Source: Paenibacillus lutrae (GTDB lineage Bacteria; Bacillota; Bacilli; Paenibacillales; NBRC-103111). Taken from it: a stretch of 64,000 nucleotides of DNA. Numbering within the stretch: the stretch's first letter is position 1; each line of letters opens with the position of its first letter. Under the pieces are notes generated by a model. The model was given only the letters and a program-made list of their open reading frames with translations. It searched no databases and was not told the DNA's origin. A program made the translations under genes and the position numbers. The stretch lies in NCBI RefSeq assembly GCF_009757775.1, contig NZ_RHLK01000007.1, positions 1 through 64,000 on the forward strand. The letters are read 5' to 3'. Positions 17,614 through 26,581 of the stretch are shown here, piece by piece.

Positions 17614-18193
17614 AAGGTCCCTCTTTTCTGATTGACTTGATGATTTTGGCCGGTACACCTGCCGCTATCGTATAGCCGGGAACCGGCTTGGTAACCACGG
17701 CCCCCGCTGCGATAATCGAGCGGCTTCCGATACTTGCGCCTGCCAAGATACGGCATCCGCAGCCGATCCAGACGTCGCTGTGCACGTGAATGCGGGCACA
17801 TACAACCGGATTGTCACGGATGGGCTGCGCCTCATCTTCCCAGGAATGCTGGAAAGAAATCAGCGAACTCTGGTGCGCGATGGACACATCGTCATCGATC
17901 CGAATCTCTCCGCATGCGTCGAGATAACACTGCTTGTGAATACTTACATTGCTTCCGATATACAGCCGTTCCCAATATTTAATTTCAACCGAACGTCCGA
18001 CGAATACGTTATCCCCGCAGCCGGGTATCAGACATTTCAGCAGGCAGTATCTGAGCGCTACCCCTACGATATCCGGCAGCCAATCCGTCAAGGTCCAGGC
18101 GTATTTAAGCGCCGGCTTCGGGAAGAGACGAAGGATGCGGATGGCGATGATTAGCACCGCCTTGAATTTGTGAAACCGGTCTCGGCCTCTCAT
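17591..18193 (-). CDS. Hexapeptide-repeat O-acetyltransferase (WcaF/maltose acetyltransferase type)
   Basis: The product has 200 residues. The C-terminal half is a left-handed beta helix with repeated [I/V]-G-x-x hexads, the catalytic His in I-A-H-Q-S-S-L-I-S, and a closing A-A-G-A-V-V-T-K-P-V-P motif. It probably O-acetylates a sugar of the repeat unit. The ATG at 18193 has AAAAGGAGAGG upstream; the frame to 18331 lies inside the polymerase gene. Overlap with the preceding gene is 89 bases, too long for this otherwise tidy operon (see findings). Confidence 0.85.
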   Translation of the reverse strand: MRGRDRFHKFKAVLIIAIRILRLFPKPALKYAWTLTDWLPDIVGVALRYCLLKCLIPGCGDNVFVGRSVEIKYWERLYIGSNVSIHKQCYLDACGEIRIDDDVSIAHQSSLISFQHSWEDEAQPIRDNPVVCARIHVHSDVWIGCGCRILAGASIGSRSIIAAGAVVTKPVPGYTIAAGVPAKIIKSIRKEGPYERSVGS

Positions 18194-19457
18194 GTCGACC
18201 TCTCCTTTTATTGCGAATCGTTGCCAGCCATAGTACCGTGTAACAGGCCGTATAGGCTTGAAACATGTACAGCAAAGGAAGAATCGGAAGTTTTTTGCGA
18301 ACCATATTGTCTCCGATTGTTCCCAGTCCATAATCCAGATTCCGTCCGGTTACGGTCATGTAACCGACCAGTACGAGGGTGCAGGCGTAAGCCAGCAGCA
18401 GCACTATACAGAGCAGGTAGAACCGCCTCGTCTCCTTATACCGGATGTACATGAACACGGCCAGCACGAGCGCGACCAGCATGGAAACTGCTTCCAGCGA
18501 ACGGTAAAATACATGAGGCTCCCAATTCTCAAAGTTGATCGGATTCGGACTCATAAACAGAAAGACCGTCAGCAGAAAAGCGTTAACAAGGCCGAGTCCG
18601 CCGATTTTGACCGCGAGCACGCCCGCCGAAACCAAGAGCATACTGAGCGCAATCTTAAACCGGCGGGTGAACAGCAGATAAAAGCAAAGCGTGTACACAA
18701 TGGCGTAGTCCCGGAGGCCGGTGGCATAGAGCATCACAATCAGGAACCAGAAATACTTGCGTCTCATCAGCAGGTAGGTGCAGTAAAGGCCCAGTGCTAC
18801 ACAAGTGACATCTTTGGCAAAAAGGGAAGACATCATCATAAAGGACGGGCTCAGGAACAAGCCCAGAATGATCCATCCTTCGTATAGACGGCGGTTCACC
18901 AGCTCGAATCCGAAATAAGCCTTGTTCAGTGCATACAGCATGTACGCGATCCAAATCAGCATGATTGAATTGTAAGTAATGATGACAAGCGGGTCGGACA
19001 CGTTCAGCAGTTTATAAAAAGGCATATACATCAGGCCGAAGATCGGATACGCCGATGAATTAAACAAATAAGTGGAAATATGCTCACCGGCGTAGCTGAG
19101 AAAATCGCCTAATCCCAAATACGACTGCACCTGCGCGTAATAGTTGTTCTCATCGGGTCCTTTTAAAGGTGTCGATGAGACGGCGTAGACGAATTTGCCG
19201 ATCAGCATGGCACTGAATCCCACATACAGCAAGAAAGGCTGATCCGGCCATTTGAGCATGCAGAAGAGCGGCAGCAGTAAGATGAAAAAGAACACGATCC
19301 CGATTCGTTCGTCGATCAGAAAAGCTCCTTTGGCTGTCAGGAGCATCAGCAGGACGTAACTGATCAGAAACAGGTTCCGGAGGGGAGGCGCGCCCGCCGG
19401 CAGTCTCTTTGCGGCGGCCTTATGTCGCAGCGTACATCCGCTCCAGCCTCTGCACAC
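18105..19457 (-). CDS. Multi-spanning membrane protein, probable Wzy-type polysaccharide polymerase
   Basis: About ten hydrophobic segments span the 450 residues, with a polar periplasmic region carrying G-P-D-E-N-N-Y-Y, matching the layout of EpsG/Wzy-like polymerases. No strong signature exists in this family, so the role rests on topology and on being the only such protein in a cluster that has a flippase and chain-length regulator. The start seems to be a GTG at 19457 overlapping the preceding glycosyltransferase. The last 25 or so residues, rich in Arg, Pro and His and overlapping the acetyltransferase, look like an out-of-frame extension. Confidence 0.7.
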   Translation of the reverse strand: MCRGWSGCTLRHKAAAKRLPAGAPPLRNLFLISYVLLMLLTAKGAFLIDERIGIVFFFILLLPLFCMLKWPDQPFLLYVGFSAMLIGKFVYAVSSTPLKGPDENNYYAQVQSYLGLGDFLSYAGEHISTYLFNSSAYPIFGLMYMPFYKLLNVSDPLVIITYNSIMLIWIAYMLYALNKAYFGFELVNRRLYEGWIILGLFLSPSFMMMSSLFAKDVTCVALGLYCTYLLMRRKYFWFLIVMLYATGLRDYAIVYTLCFYLLFTRRFKIALSMLLVSAGVLAVKIGGLGLVNAFLLTVFLFMSPNPINFENWEPHVFYRSLEAVSMLVALVLAVFMYIRYKETRRFYLLCIVLLLAYACTLVLVGYMTVTGRNLDYGLGTIGDNMVRKKLPILPLLYMFQAYTACYTVLWLATIRNKRRGRHERPRPVSQIQGGANHRHPHPSSLPEAGA

Positions 19458-20550
19458 TGGTGCGGATATCGTAGCCGTACTGCTGCAGCGCCTCCAGCCG
19501 TGCCGGCCAGTCCAGTCTTGCGGCTCCGGTCATGCTGCCCATCTGAGCCGCCCACTCACCCGCATCCGCCTGCAGAGGCAGCCGGCTGACCAGCCCGAGC
19601 TTCAGGTCGGCCTCTTCCGGCACCTGATCCGAGATCAGACAGGGGACCCCCGCAGCCTGGGCTTCGATCACGACAATGCCGAGTCCCTCATACAGCGAAG
19701 GCAGCAGGAACAGATCGAATGCACCGATGAGTTCCGGTATGTCCTTGCGGACCCCGAGCAGCTTCACGCTGCCTGAGATGCCAAGCTCACGGATGCGGTC
19801 TTCCATTCTGCTGCGCAGGGGGCCGTCACCAATCAGCACGAGCTGCGCTTCGGGGCGGATTCTCAAGTAGCCGGCAAAAGCATCCAGCAGGAACGGATGG
19901 TTCTTCTGCTCGCTGAACCGGCCGATGTGTCCAATAACCGGCACATCCGGGTCGGTCACACCGATTGCCCTGCGGTAATCGGTCCGGTCCGGATGCAGCT
20001 GGCTGTACGGCTGAACCTGGATCGAATTCGGGAAGACGACTACGCGTTCGTCCCGCCAGCAGTCGGCGCCGAACAGCGCCTCGCAGGCTGAACGCGAACA
20101 CCCGAGCATCGATGTTGAATTGCTGCGGATAAGCCCCCGCATGTATTTGCGGTAGAGATTGCGCAGCCAGGATTCCTGCTTGCTGTCGTGTGTATTGTGA
20201 CTGTGGCTGATCCGCACCGGCACGTTCATCTCTCCGGCCAGCTTCAGCACATATCCGCTGAACTGGTAAATATGACTGTGGACGGCCTGATAAGGGCCGT
20301 GTTCTTGTAAATTGTTCAAGAATGCTCTGCGGAACGCTCTCAGCCCCTTCTTCGGATGAGGCTGTCTGAAAATCCGCCCTCCCAGCTCCACGATTTCATC
20401 ATCGTAGAAACCCTTCTCTTCGAACTGGACGGCAAAGTGGAATTCATACTTGTCCCGGTCAATCGTCCGGTATAGGTTCATCAGCAGGGTTTCGATACCG
20501 CCGGGATGCATTTTGCCGACGACATGAAGGATTTTGATTTTAGGCTTCAT
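19420..20550 (-). CDS. GT4-family glycosyltransferase, EpsF-like
   Basis: This 376-residue GT-B transferase begins with K-I-L-H-V-V-G-K-M-H-P-G-G-I-E-T-L-L-M-N, the N-terminal signature of the EpsF subgroup, and has the donor site S-L-Y-E-G-L-G-I-V-V-I-E-A-Q-A-A-G-V-P near residue 290. A His-rich acceptor region (H-S-H-I-Y, H-S-H-N-T-H) is present. It extends the lipid-linked repeat in the cytoplasm; the sugar transferred is unknown. It overlaps the polysaccharide pyruvyltransferase by 11 bases. Confidence 0.88.
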   Translation of the reverse strand: MKPKIKILHVVGKMHPGGIETLLMNLYRTIDRDKYEFHFAVQFEEKGFYDDEIVELGGRIFRQPHPKKGLRAFRRAFLNNLQEHGPYQAVHSHIYQFSGYVLKLAGEMNVPVRISHSHNTHDSKQESWLRNLYRKYMRGLIRSNSTSMLGCSRSACEALFGADCWRDERVVVFPNSIQVQPYSQLHPDRTDYRRAIGVTDPDVPVIGHIGRFSEQKNHPFLLDAFAGYLRIRPEAQLVLIGDGPLRSRMEDRIRELGISGSVKLLGVRKDIPELIGAFDLFLLPSLYEGLGIVVIEAQAAGVPCLISDQVPEEADLKLGLVSRLPLQADAGEWAAQMGSMTGAARLDWPARLEALQQYGYDIRTSVQRLERMYAAT

Positions 20551-21763
20551 TCAAGATCCTCCCGACATAGGCAACGAGATCCCTTTTTTTATCGTTCACA
20601 ATCCGGATTGCCCCTTCCTGGCTTCTGGTGTCCGGCGCCATCTGGGCCAGCACGAACCGGGGGTCACTGCGGAAATCGACGACATGCCGGGATAGTCCCA
20701 GATCTTTAAAGATACTCGCCAGTTTCTTGTCCCAGGCGATGCCGTACGTCGGTTTGCCGAACGAAATCGCCGGGATGCACGCGTGCAGGCGCTGGGCAAT
20801 GACGGCATCGCAGTCCCGGATGCTGTCGACAAGGTCGCTTACATCCGCCGGATACGAAGCGAATTCCACATCCCGGACAGCTGCCAGCCTCGGCTTGATA
20901 TAATGCTCGACGAAGGCGTTGTCCGTGTCAGCCCCATTCGTGAAGATACGGACGCGTCCGCCTCCTTCCACAATCCCCTGAGCCAGCTTGTACCACCAGT
21001 CGGCGCAGTCATCCCGGTCCCACAGGAAGGGAGAATGCCGCCTCATCTCATTAGGGTCCATGATCCCTAATCCGATCGTCTGCGCGGATGAATCCCCCTG
21101 CTTCGCAGCCATCCGGGATGAAACAGAGAACCGGGCGGCCGGTTCAGGGAATGCTTCCCGGGTCACCAAGGCCGGATCGGATAAGGCAACTGCTTTGCGC
21201 GCAAGGGACGCATCGAACGAAAGCAGATAAGCCAGGGAATCTTCGTCGCGTACGGAGATCGTTTTGGCATATTGAAGAATTTCGGTGAACCATTTGCGGG
21301 CCAGGAAGCTCCAGGGTCCCCTCATACCGACAAAAACGATATGCAGCGGTTTACGCTGCCTGCGGACTTCCATGACAAGCCTGCGCATGGCAATCGGAAA
21401 CGACAGGTACGTGTCGATGAATAGATGTCCGCCCCCGATCAGCACCGCATCACAGTCCGCTACAAGCTGCCGGATCTGGTCATTCAGCACACGATCTTTT
21501 TTCTTGTGAACGGAATAAGACTTGACGTACCGCAGAAAATCCGGCGTCAGCTTTTTTTTCACACTGACTTCATTCAGTTTGTAGACTTTCCCCTCATTGC
21601 GGGCTGTCGTTAGTTGCGGTTCATTGTATAACCCTGCCGTAAGGTCAAAGTTAGTGATGGTATAATCTCCGCATGTGCGGATGAGCTGGTTGACCGTCAT
21701 CGCGATCAGACCATCGCCCAAATTGGTTGAATGGGGCACACCCGCTAGTAAAATATGTTTCAC
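20540..21763 (-). CDS. Polysaccharide pyruvyltransferase family protein
   Basis: The 407-residue protein begins G-V-P-H-S-T-N-L-G-D-G-L-I-A and has A-V-L-I-G-G-G-H-L-F-I-D in the middle and D-A-V-I-A-Q-R-L-H-A-C-I-P-A-I near residue 330, the conserved blocks of the CsaB/EpsO/WcaK family. These enzymes transfer pyruvate from phosphoenolpyruvate to a sugar, adding a negative charge to the polymer. The start overlaps the flippase stop as ATGA. Some family members act on other acceptors, so the exact reaction is not fixed. Confidence 0.85.
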   Translation of the reverse strand: MKHILLAGVPHSTNLGDGLIAMTVNQLIRTCGDYTITNFDLTAGLYNEPQLTTARNEGKVYKLNEVSVKKKLTPDFLRYVKSYSVHKKKDRVLNDQIRQLVADCDAVLIGGGHLFIDTYLSFPIAMRRLVMEVRRQRKPLHIVFVGMRGPWSFLARKWFTEILQYAKTISVRDEDSLAYLLSFDASLARKAVALSDPALVTREAFPEPAARFSVSSRMAAKQGDSSAQTIGLGIMDPNEMRRHSPFLWDRDDCADWWYKLAQGIVEGGGRVRIFTNGADTDNAFVEHYIKPRLAAVRDVEFASYPADVSDLVDSIRDCDAVIAQRLHACIPAISFGKPTYGIAWDKKLASIFKDLGLSRHVVDFRSDPRFVLAQMAPDTRSQEGAIRIVNDKKRDLVAYVGRILNEA

Positions 21764-23109
21764 GTTCTATCCCCCCGCTTTCTTCTGGCGCTCAGCCATG
21801 CAAACATGCCGATTGAGATCTTCAGCTTTCTTTGGATCACGACAACCATCGCCGTCTTCCAGACAATCGTACAAATTAGATTCGTGACGGCGGCTCCCAC
21901 CATTCCATAAGCCGGAATCATCACCAGATTGAGAACCACATTCAGAATGGCCGATATAAGCAAAATTTTGCCGAGCGTTTGCTGCTGTCCCGTCATCGTC
22001 ATTAAGGTCCCGGTCTGTCCGCTGAACGCGCTGACAAGCTGGCTTGTCGACAGAATAAGAAGCGCGAGCGATCCCTGTTTGAATTCTTCTCCGAAGAGGC
22101 CAAGGATCGGGTCATTCAGCAGCAGGAACGCTGCGTAGATCACACCGGCAAACAGGAAACCCGCCAAGTTGCTGATGCTGAGCACCTGCTGGAGCTGCCT
22201 GTCGTCTTTTCTCGCATAGCATTCCGAGATAAAGGGAGCAGCCGTCATATTAATGGCGGTCAGGCCGAAGGAAACGAGTGTCGCAATCCGCACAGCAGCG
22301 CTGTATATTCCCGCTTCCGTCGTTCCGTCCATCCAGCCGAGCATAAGTATATTCAGCTGTCCGAGCACCAGATACATGCCCGATACGAACATCAGCGACA
22401 TGGAAACGTTCATCCATTCCCGTGTGTTGTAAGCTGTCCCGGCAGCTTGGACTTGTGGCGGCATTTTACGCTTCAAGACGAGTGCCCCGATAGCGTAGGA
22501 GACGGCAATGGCGGCCAGGAAGATCAGCATAGCTTCCCCTGCCCCGGCCGGGCTGCCTGCAATCCGGTTGTATCCCAGAAGCAGCCCCAGGAACAGGACG
22601 GGGCGGATGATTTTCTCGGGCAGCTGCGCGTGCAGCATTTGTTTCAGCGCCTGCAGAGAGCTCTGCCGCAGAAGCGCCAGGGCCATGACAGGAATGCCCA
22701 GCAGACCGGCCATATACGTAAAGAGCAGCTCACGGTTCATGGAATCGCTTATCAGCAGGACCACAACCATAGAAACAGCCGTTATGGCAAGAGATAACGC
22801 CATCGTAATCTGATTCGCCCGCTGAAGCAGGCCCTTCACTTCACTCCAGCGCTCATGCGCCCGGTACGAGGAGACGAAGCGGACGATCGCCGTATCGAAT
22901 CCGAGCTTGGCCGGGAAGACCAGGAAGGTCACGACCGTAGTCACGAATGAGTAGTATCCGTAGCTTACGGCTCCCAGCTGCCTGGCCAGCAGTACCTGCA
23001 TCAGCAGCGCCAGGCCAATACCGCCGATATTAACGGCGAACGATAAACTGCTGCTTTTCATAAGAATTCTGGATAAAGAACGTTGTGTAAGTTTGGCAGT
23101 TGTATTCAT
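21760..23109 (-). CDS. Oligosaccharide flippase (Wzx type)
   Basis: About twelve to fourteen membrane segments span 449 residues, with the early block L-L-A-R-Q-L-G-A-V-S-Y-G-Y-Y-S-F typical of polysaccharide transport proteins of the MOP superfamily. It would move the completed lipid-linked repeat across the membrane for polymerisation. The start is placed at the ATG at 23109, which has GGAAG eight bases upstream; the ATG at 23124 sits directly against AAGGGG, too close for initiation. Confidence 0.85.
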   Translation of the reverse strand: MNTTAKLTQRSLSRILMKSSSLSFAVNIGGIGLALLMQVLLARQLGAVSYGYYSFVTTVVTFLVFPAKLGFDTAIVRFVSSYRAHERWSEVKGLLQRANQITMALSLAITAVSMVVVLLISDSMNRELLFTYMAGLLGIPVMALALLRQSSLQALKQMLHAQLPEKIIRPVLFLGLLLGYNRIAGSPAGAGEAMLIFLAAIAVSYAIGALVLKRKMPPQVQAAGTAYNTREWMNVSMSLMFVSGMYLVLGQLNILMLGWMDGTTEAGIYSAAVRIATLVSFGLTAINMTAAPFISECYARKDDRQLQQVLSISNLAGFLFAGVIYAAFLLLNDPILGLFGEEFKQGSLALLILSTSQLVSAFSGQTGTLMTMTGQQQTLGKILLISAILNVVLNLVMIPAYGMVGAAVTNLICTIVWKTAMVVVIQRKLKISIGMFAWLSARRKRGDRT

Positions 23110-23136
23110 ATCAGGTTCTTCCATCCCCTTGCGGCT

Positions 23137-24984
23137 TTACGAAACATTGCGGTATGTAGGGACCAGATGCTGCAGCAGGGCACGGATTTCCTCCGGTTCG
23201 CTGCCCAGTACGCGCTCCAGCCTGCGCATCTCGAATTCAAGCTCCGTCCGGTTAATGTTCATCGGCTTGCCGATGAAGATCCGGTCGTGCATCGTGGACG
23301 ACATGCCTTCTTCACTGGTGAGAAGTTCCTCGTACAGCTTCTCTCCCTCCCGGATCCCCGAGAACTGGATATCGATATCGACATTCGGCTCATAGCCGGA
23401 TAACCGGATGAGATCTGTCGCAAGATCGACAATTTTGACCGGTTTGCCCATGTCGAGAATAAATACCTCGCCCCCCTGCGCAAAAGCCCCTGCCTGGATA
23501 ACAAGCTGAACGGCTTCAGGAATGGTCATGAAATATCGGACCATCTCGGGGTGAGTAACGGTTACCGGACCGCCCCGGGCAATCTGATCTTTGAATCTCG
23601 GGATTACGCTGCCCCGGCTGCCGAGCACGTTGCCGAACCGGACCGCCACAAACTTCGTTTTGCTGTGTTTGTCCAGACTTTGGATGAACATCTCGGCAAT
23701 CCTCTTCGTCGTTCCCATAATGCTTGTCGGATTGACGGCTTTATCCGTCGAGATGAGTACGAAGCGCTCGGCGCCGAATTCGTCAGCACATTCCGCTACG
23801 TTGCGGCTGCCGAATACATTGTTCTTTATCGCTTCGGAAGGGTTTCGCTCCATGAGCGGAACATGTTTGTGCGCCGCCGCATGAAAGACCACCTGCGGTC
23901 CGAATTCCCGGAATACATCGGCGATCCGGGTCCGGTCCTGAACATCGGCAATGACCGTCTCGATCTGCAGTCCCGGGTGCAGGCGCCTCATTTCCATCTC
24001 AATGCCGTAAATGCTGTTCTCCCCGTGTCCGAGCAGAAGCAGCTTCCTCGGCTTGAATGGCGCTACCTGCCGGCAAAGCTCCGAGCCGATCGAGCCGCCT
24101 GCCCCGGTGACCAGGACGATTTTATTCTGCACATAGTCCGCGATATTCTCGAGGTCCGTGTCAATGGGGTCACGCCCCAGCAAATCTTCAACCTGCACAT
24201 CTCTCATCTGGTTGGCTGCCATTTTTCCCTGAATGAATTCATGGATATGAGGAATGATTTTAAGACGAGCCTTTGTCGTTTTGCAAATGTTGATGATATC
24301 CGAAATTTGTGTTTTGGAAACCGAAGGCAGCGCAATGATGATGTCATCGATTTTCTGCTGTTCCACAAGCTTAGGAATATCCTGACGGGTACCCATAACG
24401 GGTATTCCGTGGAGCTGGAGCTTTTGTTTGTAAGGGTCGTCGTCAATGAACGCGACCGGCTGCATGTGGAAGCTCTCATTGTGAGCGACTTCTTTCACGA
24501 ACATCACTCCGCAGCTGCCGGCACCGACAACAAGCGTCCGCTGGGCGGGTTTGCCTGCTCTCGTTTTGGAGCTTCTGGAGCTGCTCCCGTAGAATTTGTC
24601 GCAGAACACGCGCCAGATAAAGCGTGAACCTCCCAGCATCAGCAGGATGCCGTTCAGGTTCTGCAGGAACATGTACAGGGTAATTTCGCCTGCAGACAGA
24701 AACGATATAATTGCGTAAGAGATCAGACAGGAGACCACGACGGCTTTGGCAATCGCCACCATTTCACCGACGCTTGCGTACTGCCAGATCCGGTTGTACA
24801 GCTGGAAATAGAACATCGCGCAAGCCAGTGCAACTCCGGATATGAGCGTGTACAACATAATGATGCTCATAACTTCGGGCGGAATCCCGCCCCGGTAGTG
24901 CGACAGAAAAGTAAGGTAAATGCAGGCCCATACCATGATCATGTCGATCAGTACCAGCATGGGCGTCCGTTTTGAATAGCTCAT
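23137..24984 (-). CDS. pglF: Membrane-bound UDP-GlcNAc 4,6-dehydratase (PglF/CapD/EpsC family)
   Basis: The 615 residues have four N-terminal membrane segments (to about 125), a CoA-binding-like Rossmann domain (L-V-V-G-A-G-S-C-G-V at 151-160) and a dehydratase domain whose NAD loop V-T-G-A-G-G-S-I-G is at 292-300. The catalytic region S-T-D-K-A-V-N-P-T-S-I-M-G-T-T-K-R lacks the usual Tyr (Met instead), as in this dehydratase group. It should convert UDP-GlcNAc to the 4-keto-6-deoxy sugar, the first step toward bacillosamine-type sugars. PglE- and PglD-type genes lie downstream in the same operon. Confidence 0.88.
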   Translation of the reverse strand: MSYSKRTPMLVLIDMIMVWACIYLTFLSHYRGGIPPEVMSIIMLYTLISGVALACAMFYFQLYNRIWQYASVGEMVAIAKAVVVSCLISYAIISFLSAGEITLYMFLQNLNGILLMLGGSRFIWRVFCDKFYGSSSRSSKTRAGKPAQRTLVVGAGSCGVMFVKEVAHNESFHMQPVAFIDDDPYKQKLQLHGIPVMGTRQDIPKLVEQQKIDDIIIALPSVSKTQISDIINICKTTKARLKIIPHIHEFIQGKMAANQMRDVQVEDLLGRDPIDTDLENIADYVQNKIVLVTGAGGSIGSELCRQVAPFKPRKLLLLGHGENSIYGIEMEMRRLHPGLQIETVIADVQDRTRIADVFREFGPQVVFHAAAHKHVPLMERNPSEAIKNNVFGSRNVAECADEFGAERFVLISTDKAVNPTSIMGTTKRIAEMFIQSLDKHSKTKFVAVRFGNVLGSRGSVIPRFKDQIARGGPVTVTHPEMVRYFMTIPEAVQLVIQAGAFAQGGEVFILDMGKPVKIVDLATDLIRLSGYEPNVDIDIQFSGIREGEKLYEELLTSEEGMSSTMHDRIFIGKPMNINRTELEFEMRRLERVLGSEPEEIRALLQHLVPTYRNVS

Positions 24985-25027
24985 CTTCTTCCCTCCTCGT
25001 AGACTTCATACAGACCGCCTGGTTACT

Positions 25028-25717
25028 TCAACTGCTGTAATCGTAATAAGTGTTCATCTTCGCATCTTTGCGGGCTACCTTGTTCAGTACTACACCCAGA
25101 ATGCGCGCATGCACGAACTGCAGATTGTCACGCGCTTTCTGTACCAGGTCCCGCTTGACACCCCCGGCGCTTACCACAAGCAGTACACCATCGCACTGGG
25201 ACGCAACTACCTGCGCATCGCTGACGGCAAGTACCGGCGGCGTGTCAATGAGAATGACATCGAACTTCTCTTTCAGCTCCAGCAGCAGATGCGCCATCCG
25301 CTGGGATCCGAGGATTTCGGATGGATTGGGCGGGAGCGTGCCGGATGTTATGACGCTGAGTCCCGGCACTTCTGTTTCTTTGAGCGCTTCGCTGATCTCG
25401 ATCTGATGGGTCAGCACATCCGTCAACCCTGCACGGTTGGTAATGCCGAAAGTCCGGTGCGCCGTAGGCTTGCGCAAATCTGCGTCAATCAGCAGCACCT
25501 TCTTGTCCATCTGTGCATAAACCACCGCAAGATTATCGATCGTAGTCGACTTGCCTTCCCAGGGAGTGGCGGATGTAACCATCAGTGTACGGATGTCCCC
25601 ATCGACACCGGAATATTGAATGTTGGTGCGCAGGGTCCGGTACGTTTCCGAAATAGGCGACATGGGATTGGTATGCGCAATAATAGGTCTGCCTTTATTG
25701 GACACCGGCTGCTTCAC
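25028..25717 (-). CDS. Bacterial tyrosine kinase, CpsD/CapB type
   Basis: A 229-residue cytoplasmic BY-kinase. Walker A is T-P-W-E-G-K-S-T (51-58), Walker A' V-L-L-I-D-A-D-L-R-K-P (74-84) and Walker B V-I-L-I-D-T-P-P. It ends in a short tyrosine cluster (T-Y-Y-D-Y), the autophosphorylation site of the family. The kinase works with the separate membrane adaptor encoded just upstream, overlapping by 23 bases, and controls polymer length and export. The start is probably the GTG at 25717 close behind AGGAAAGGTAG; a GTG four codons later is also possible. Confidence 0.92.
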   Translation of the reverse strand: MKQPVSNKGRPIIAHTNPMSPISETYRTLRTNIQYSGVDGDIRTLMVTSATPWEGKSTTIDNLAVVYAQMDKKVLLIDADLRKPTAHRTFGITNRAGLTDVLTHQIEISEALKETEVPGLSVITSGTLPPNPSEILGSQRMAHLLLELKEKFDVILIDTPPVLAVSDAQVVASQCDGVLLVVSAGGVKRDLVQKARDNLQFVHARILGVVLNKVARKDAKMNTYYDYSS

Positions 25718-26435
25718 CTACCTTTCCTGAGGGTGCCCGCTTCGGTTTCATATCGCCCGGCCGGATTTCCGGCACAGCAACCAGCATGGGCAGTTCCAGG
25801 TAATGCTCAATGTCTTCTTCGCTCTTCAATGAGTCATCGAAATATTCAAGTGCGAATACGAGACCAAGGGCAAACATCAGCGAAGCAACGAAAGCGACCG
25901 CTGTATTTACGGCGACATTAGGCTCGACGGGTGCCGGTATTTTGGACGGGTCCGCCTCGTGCAGAATAAACACATTGTCGATTTTCATGATGTTCGGAAT
26001 TTGCTTCTGGAACATCTGAGCGACCGTATTTACGATTACAGCGGCCTTTTCATACTTGGCATCCTGCAGGCTCAGCGTGAAGATCTGTGTATCGCTAACC
26101 GAAGTAAACTGAATGCGTTTCATGAGTTCCTCTGCAGTCAGACCGAATTCAGGATGCTGCTCCACGACCAGATTCATAATGGCCGGTGTCTTAATGATCT
26201 CTTTGTACGTGTGGATAAGACTTATATTCGTATTGATGGCGTTCATATCAAGCTGGAGCATCCCCTGGCTGTTGGCAGGAGAGTTTACGATCAGCTTAGT
26301 GGATGCCTGATACTTCGGGGTTAAATACAGGGCGCTTACCGCACCTGTAGCCGAGCATCCGACAAACACAATGAGAATGATCAGCCAGAACCTTTTACGC
26401 AGAACGGATAAATAACGTTTAATTTCAAAATCCAT
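25695..26435 (-). CDS. Chain-length regulator / tyrosine kinase adaptor, CpsC/CapA type (Wzz family)
   Basis: The 246 residues have two membrane segments (about 17-37 and 175-195) flanking an extracytoplasmic Wzz domain, and a cytoplasmic tail that activates the separate kinase. The N-terminal D-F-E-I-K-R-Y-L-S-V-L-R-K-R motif is typical. The start is uncertain: GAGGG lies 10 bases before a GTG at 26441, two codons before the ATG at 26435. The longer frame to 26477 would place that ribosome site inside the gene. It is the second gene of the regulatory trio. Confidence 0.88.
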   Translation of the reverse strand: MDFEIKRYLSVLRKRFWLIILIVFVGCSATGAVSALYLTPKYQASTKLIVNSPANSQGMLQLDMNAINTNISLIHTYKEIIKTPAIMNLVVEQHPEFGLTAEELMKRIQFTSVSDTQIFTLSLQDAKYEKAAVIVNTVAQMFQKQIPNIMKIDNVFILHEADPSKIPAPVEPNVAVNTAVAFVASLMFALGLVFALEYFDDSLKSEEDIEHYLELPMLVAVPEIRPGDMKPKRAPSGKVGEAAGVQ

Positions 26436-26581
26436 ATTCACAACATTCAATCCCTCGCTTTCCTTGCGTTTCATCAACTAGGCGATTATTAAGGCTGTAC
26501 GCACCGCATTGTTTTCACTTTGATGCATTAAAGCAAAAACCGATTACCGCTGCGTAATCTTAAAGCGCACATGGGCACGGC

